Source of the DNA: Gemmatimonadota bacterium
GTDB taxonomy: Bacteria > Gemmatimonadota > Gemmatimonadetes > Gemmatimonadales > GWC2-71-9
Direction of reading: 5' to 3'
Length of the DNA: 5,834 nucleotides
Assembly: GCA_025361465.1 (NCBI GenBank)
Contig: JANYAG010000125.1
Location: 1 to 5,834 of the forward strand
Positions 5,810 through 5,834 of this stretch are shown one piece after another (position 1 is the first letter of the stretch; each line of letters starts with the position of its first letter). The notes beneath the pieces were generated by a model. It did no database searches. It saw only the letters and a program-made list of their open reading frames with translations, and was not told the DNA's origin. A program made the translations under genes and the position numbers.

Positions 5810-5834
5810 CAGAGGAGGGGCCTCAGGACCGGGC
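5809..5834 (-). CDS. Possible 3' end of an upstream gene (about 8 codons visible)
   Basis: On the minus strand the frame ending in TGA (5811-5809) reads PVLRPLL then stop. Every complete sense codon ends in G or C, as in the neighbouring genes. The TGA shares its A with the ATG of the 526-aa amylase gene (TGATG), a common coupled arrangement that would explain that gene's missing ribosome binding site. Seven codons are too few to identify a product or prove that the frame is coding. Confidence 0.25.

Noticed and set aside
1..5834. CRISPR array, tRNA/rRNA genes, insertion sequence or phage attachment site.
   Set aside because: Nearly the whole window is accounted for by four protein genes. 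I saw no regularly spaced repeats, terminal inverted repeats with a transposase, or RNA gene signatures.

Overview
The window is a carbohydrate-degradation locus from a high-GC bacterium. By eye it is clearly GC-rich, with strong G/C preference at third codon positions. Two of the encoded enzymes carry lipoprotein-type N-termini, which fits a Gram-negative-type envelope. A soil or environmental phylum such as Gemmatimonadota would fit, but this is an impression from style and I have no phylogenetic marker to support it.

Layout: (1) positions 1-1100, minus strand, hold the 5' two-fifths or so of a secreted GH2 beta-galactosidase-type gene that leaves the window at its left edge. (2) A 116-bp divergent intergenic region (1101-1216) presumably holds both promoters, but I see no convincing -10/-35 pair. 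(3) Positions 1217-2599, plus strand, encode a secreted GH13 alpha-amylase-family enzyme of 460 aa. (4) Positions 2596-4218, minus strand, encode a lipoprotein GH13 enzyme of 540 aa with hallmarks of the intermediate oligo-1,6-glucosidase/neopullulanase group (GH13_36-like). (5) Positions 4229-5809, minus strand, encode a probable lipoprotein alpha-amylase of 526 aa related to the Streptomyces/animal type (GH13_32-like). (6) The last 25 bases may be the 3' end of a further upstream gene in the same operon.

The genes at 4229-5809 and 2596-4218 form a tight two-gene unit: a 10-bp gap, with the ribosome binding site of the second overlapping the stop codon of the first. That unit converges on the plus-strand GH13 gene, and the two stop codons share one CTAG palindrome. 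All three GH13 proteins keep the complete catalytic triad and are not recent duplicates of one another. A plausible division of labour is endo-cleavage of starch or glycogen-like alpha-glucan by the 526-aa enzyme, then processing of malto-oligosaccharides by the other two. The beta-galactosidase-type gene is divergently transcribed and may serve another substrate.

I found no RNA genes, mobile elements or CRISPR array. The families are well known. The points worth a second look are the compact gene junctions, the candidate hairpins embedded antisense in the 540-aa gene, and departures from family consensus in some binding motifs.
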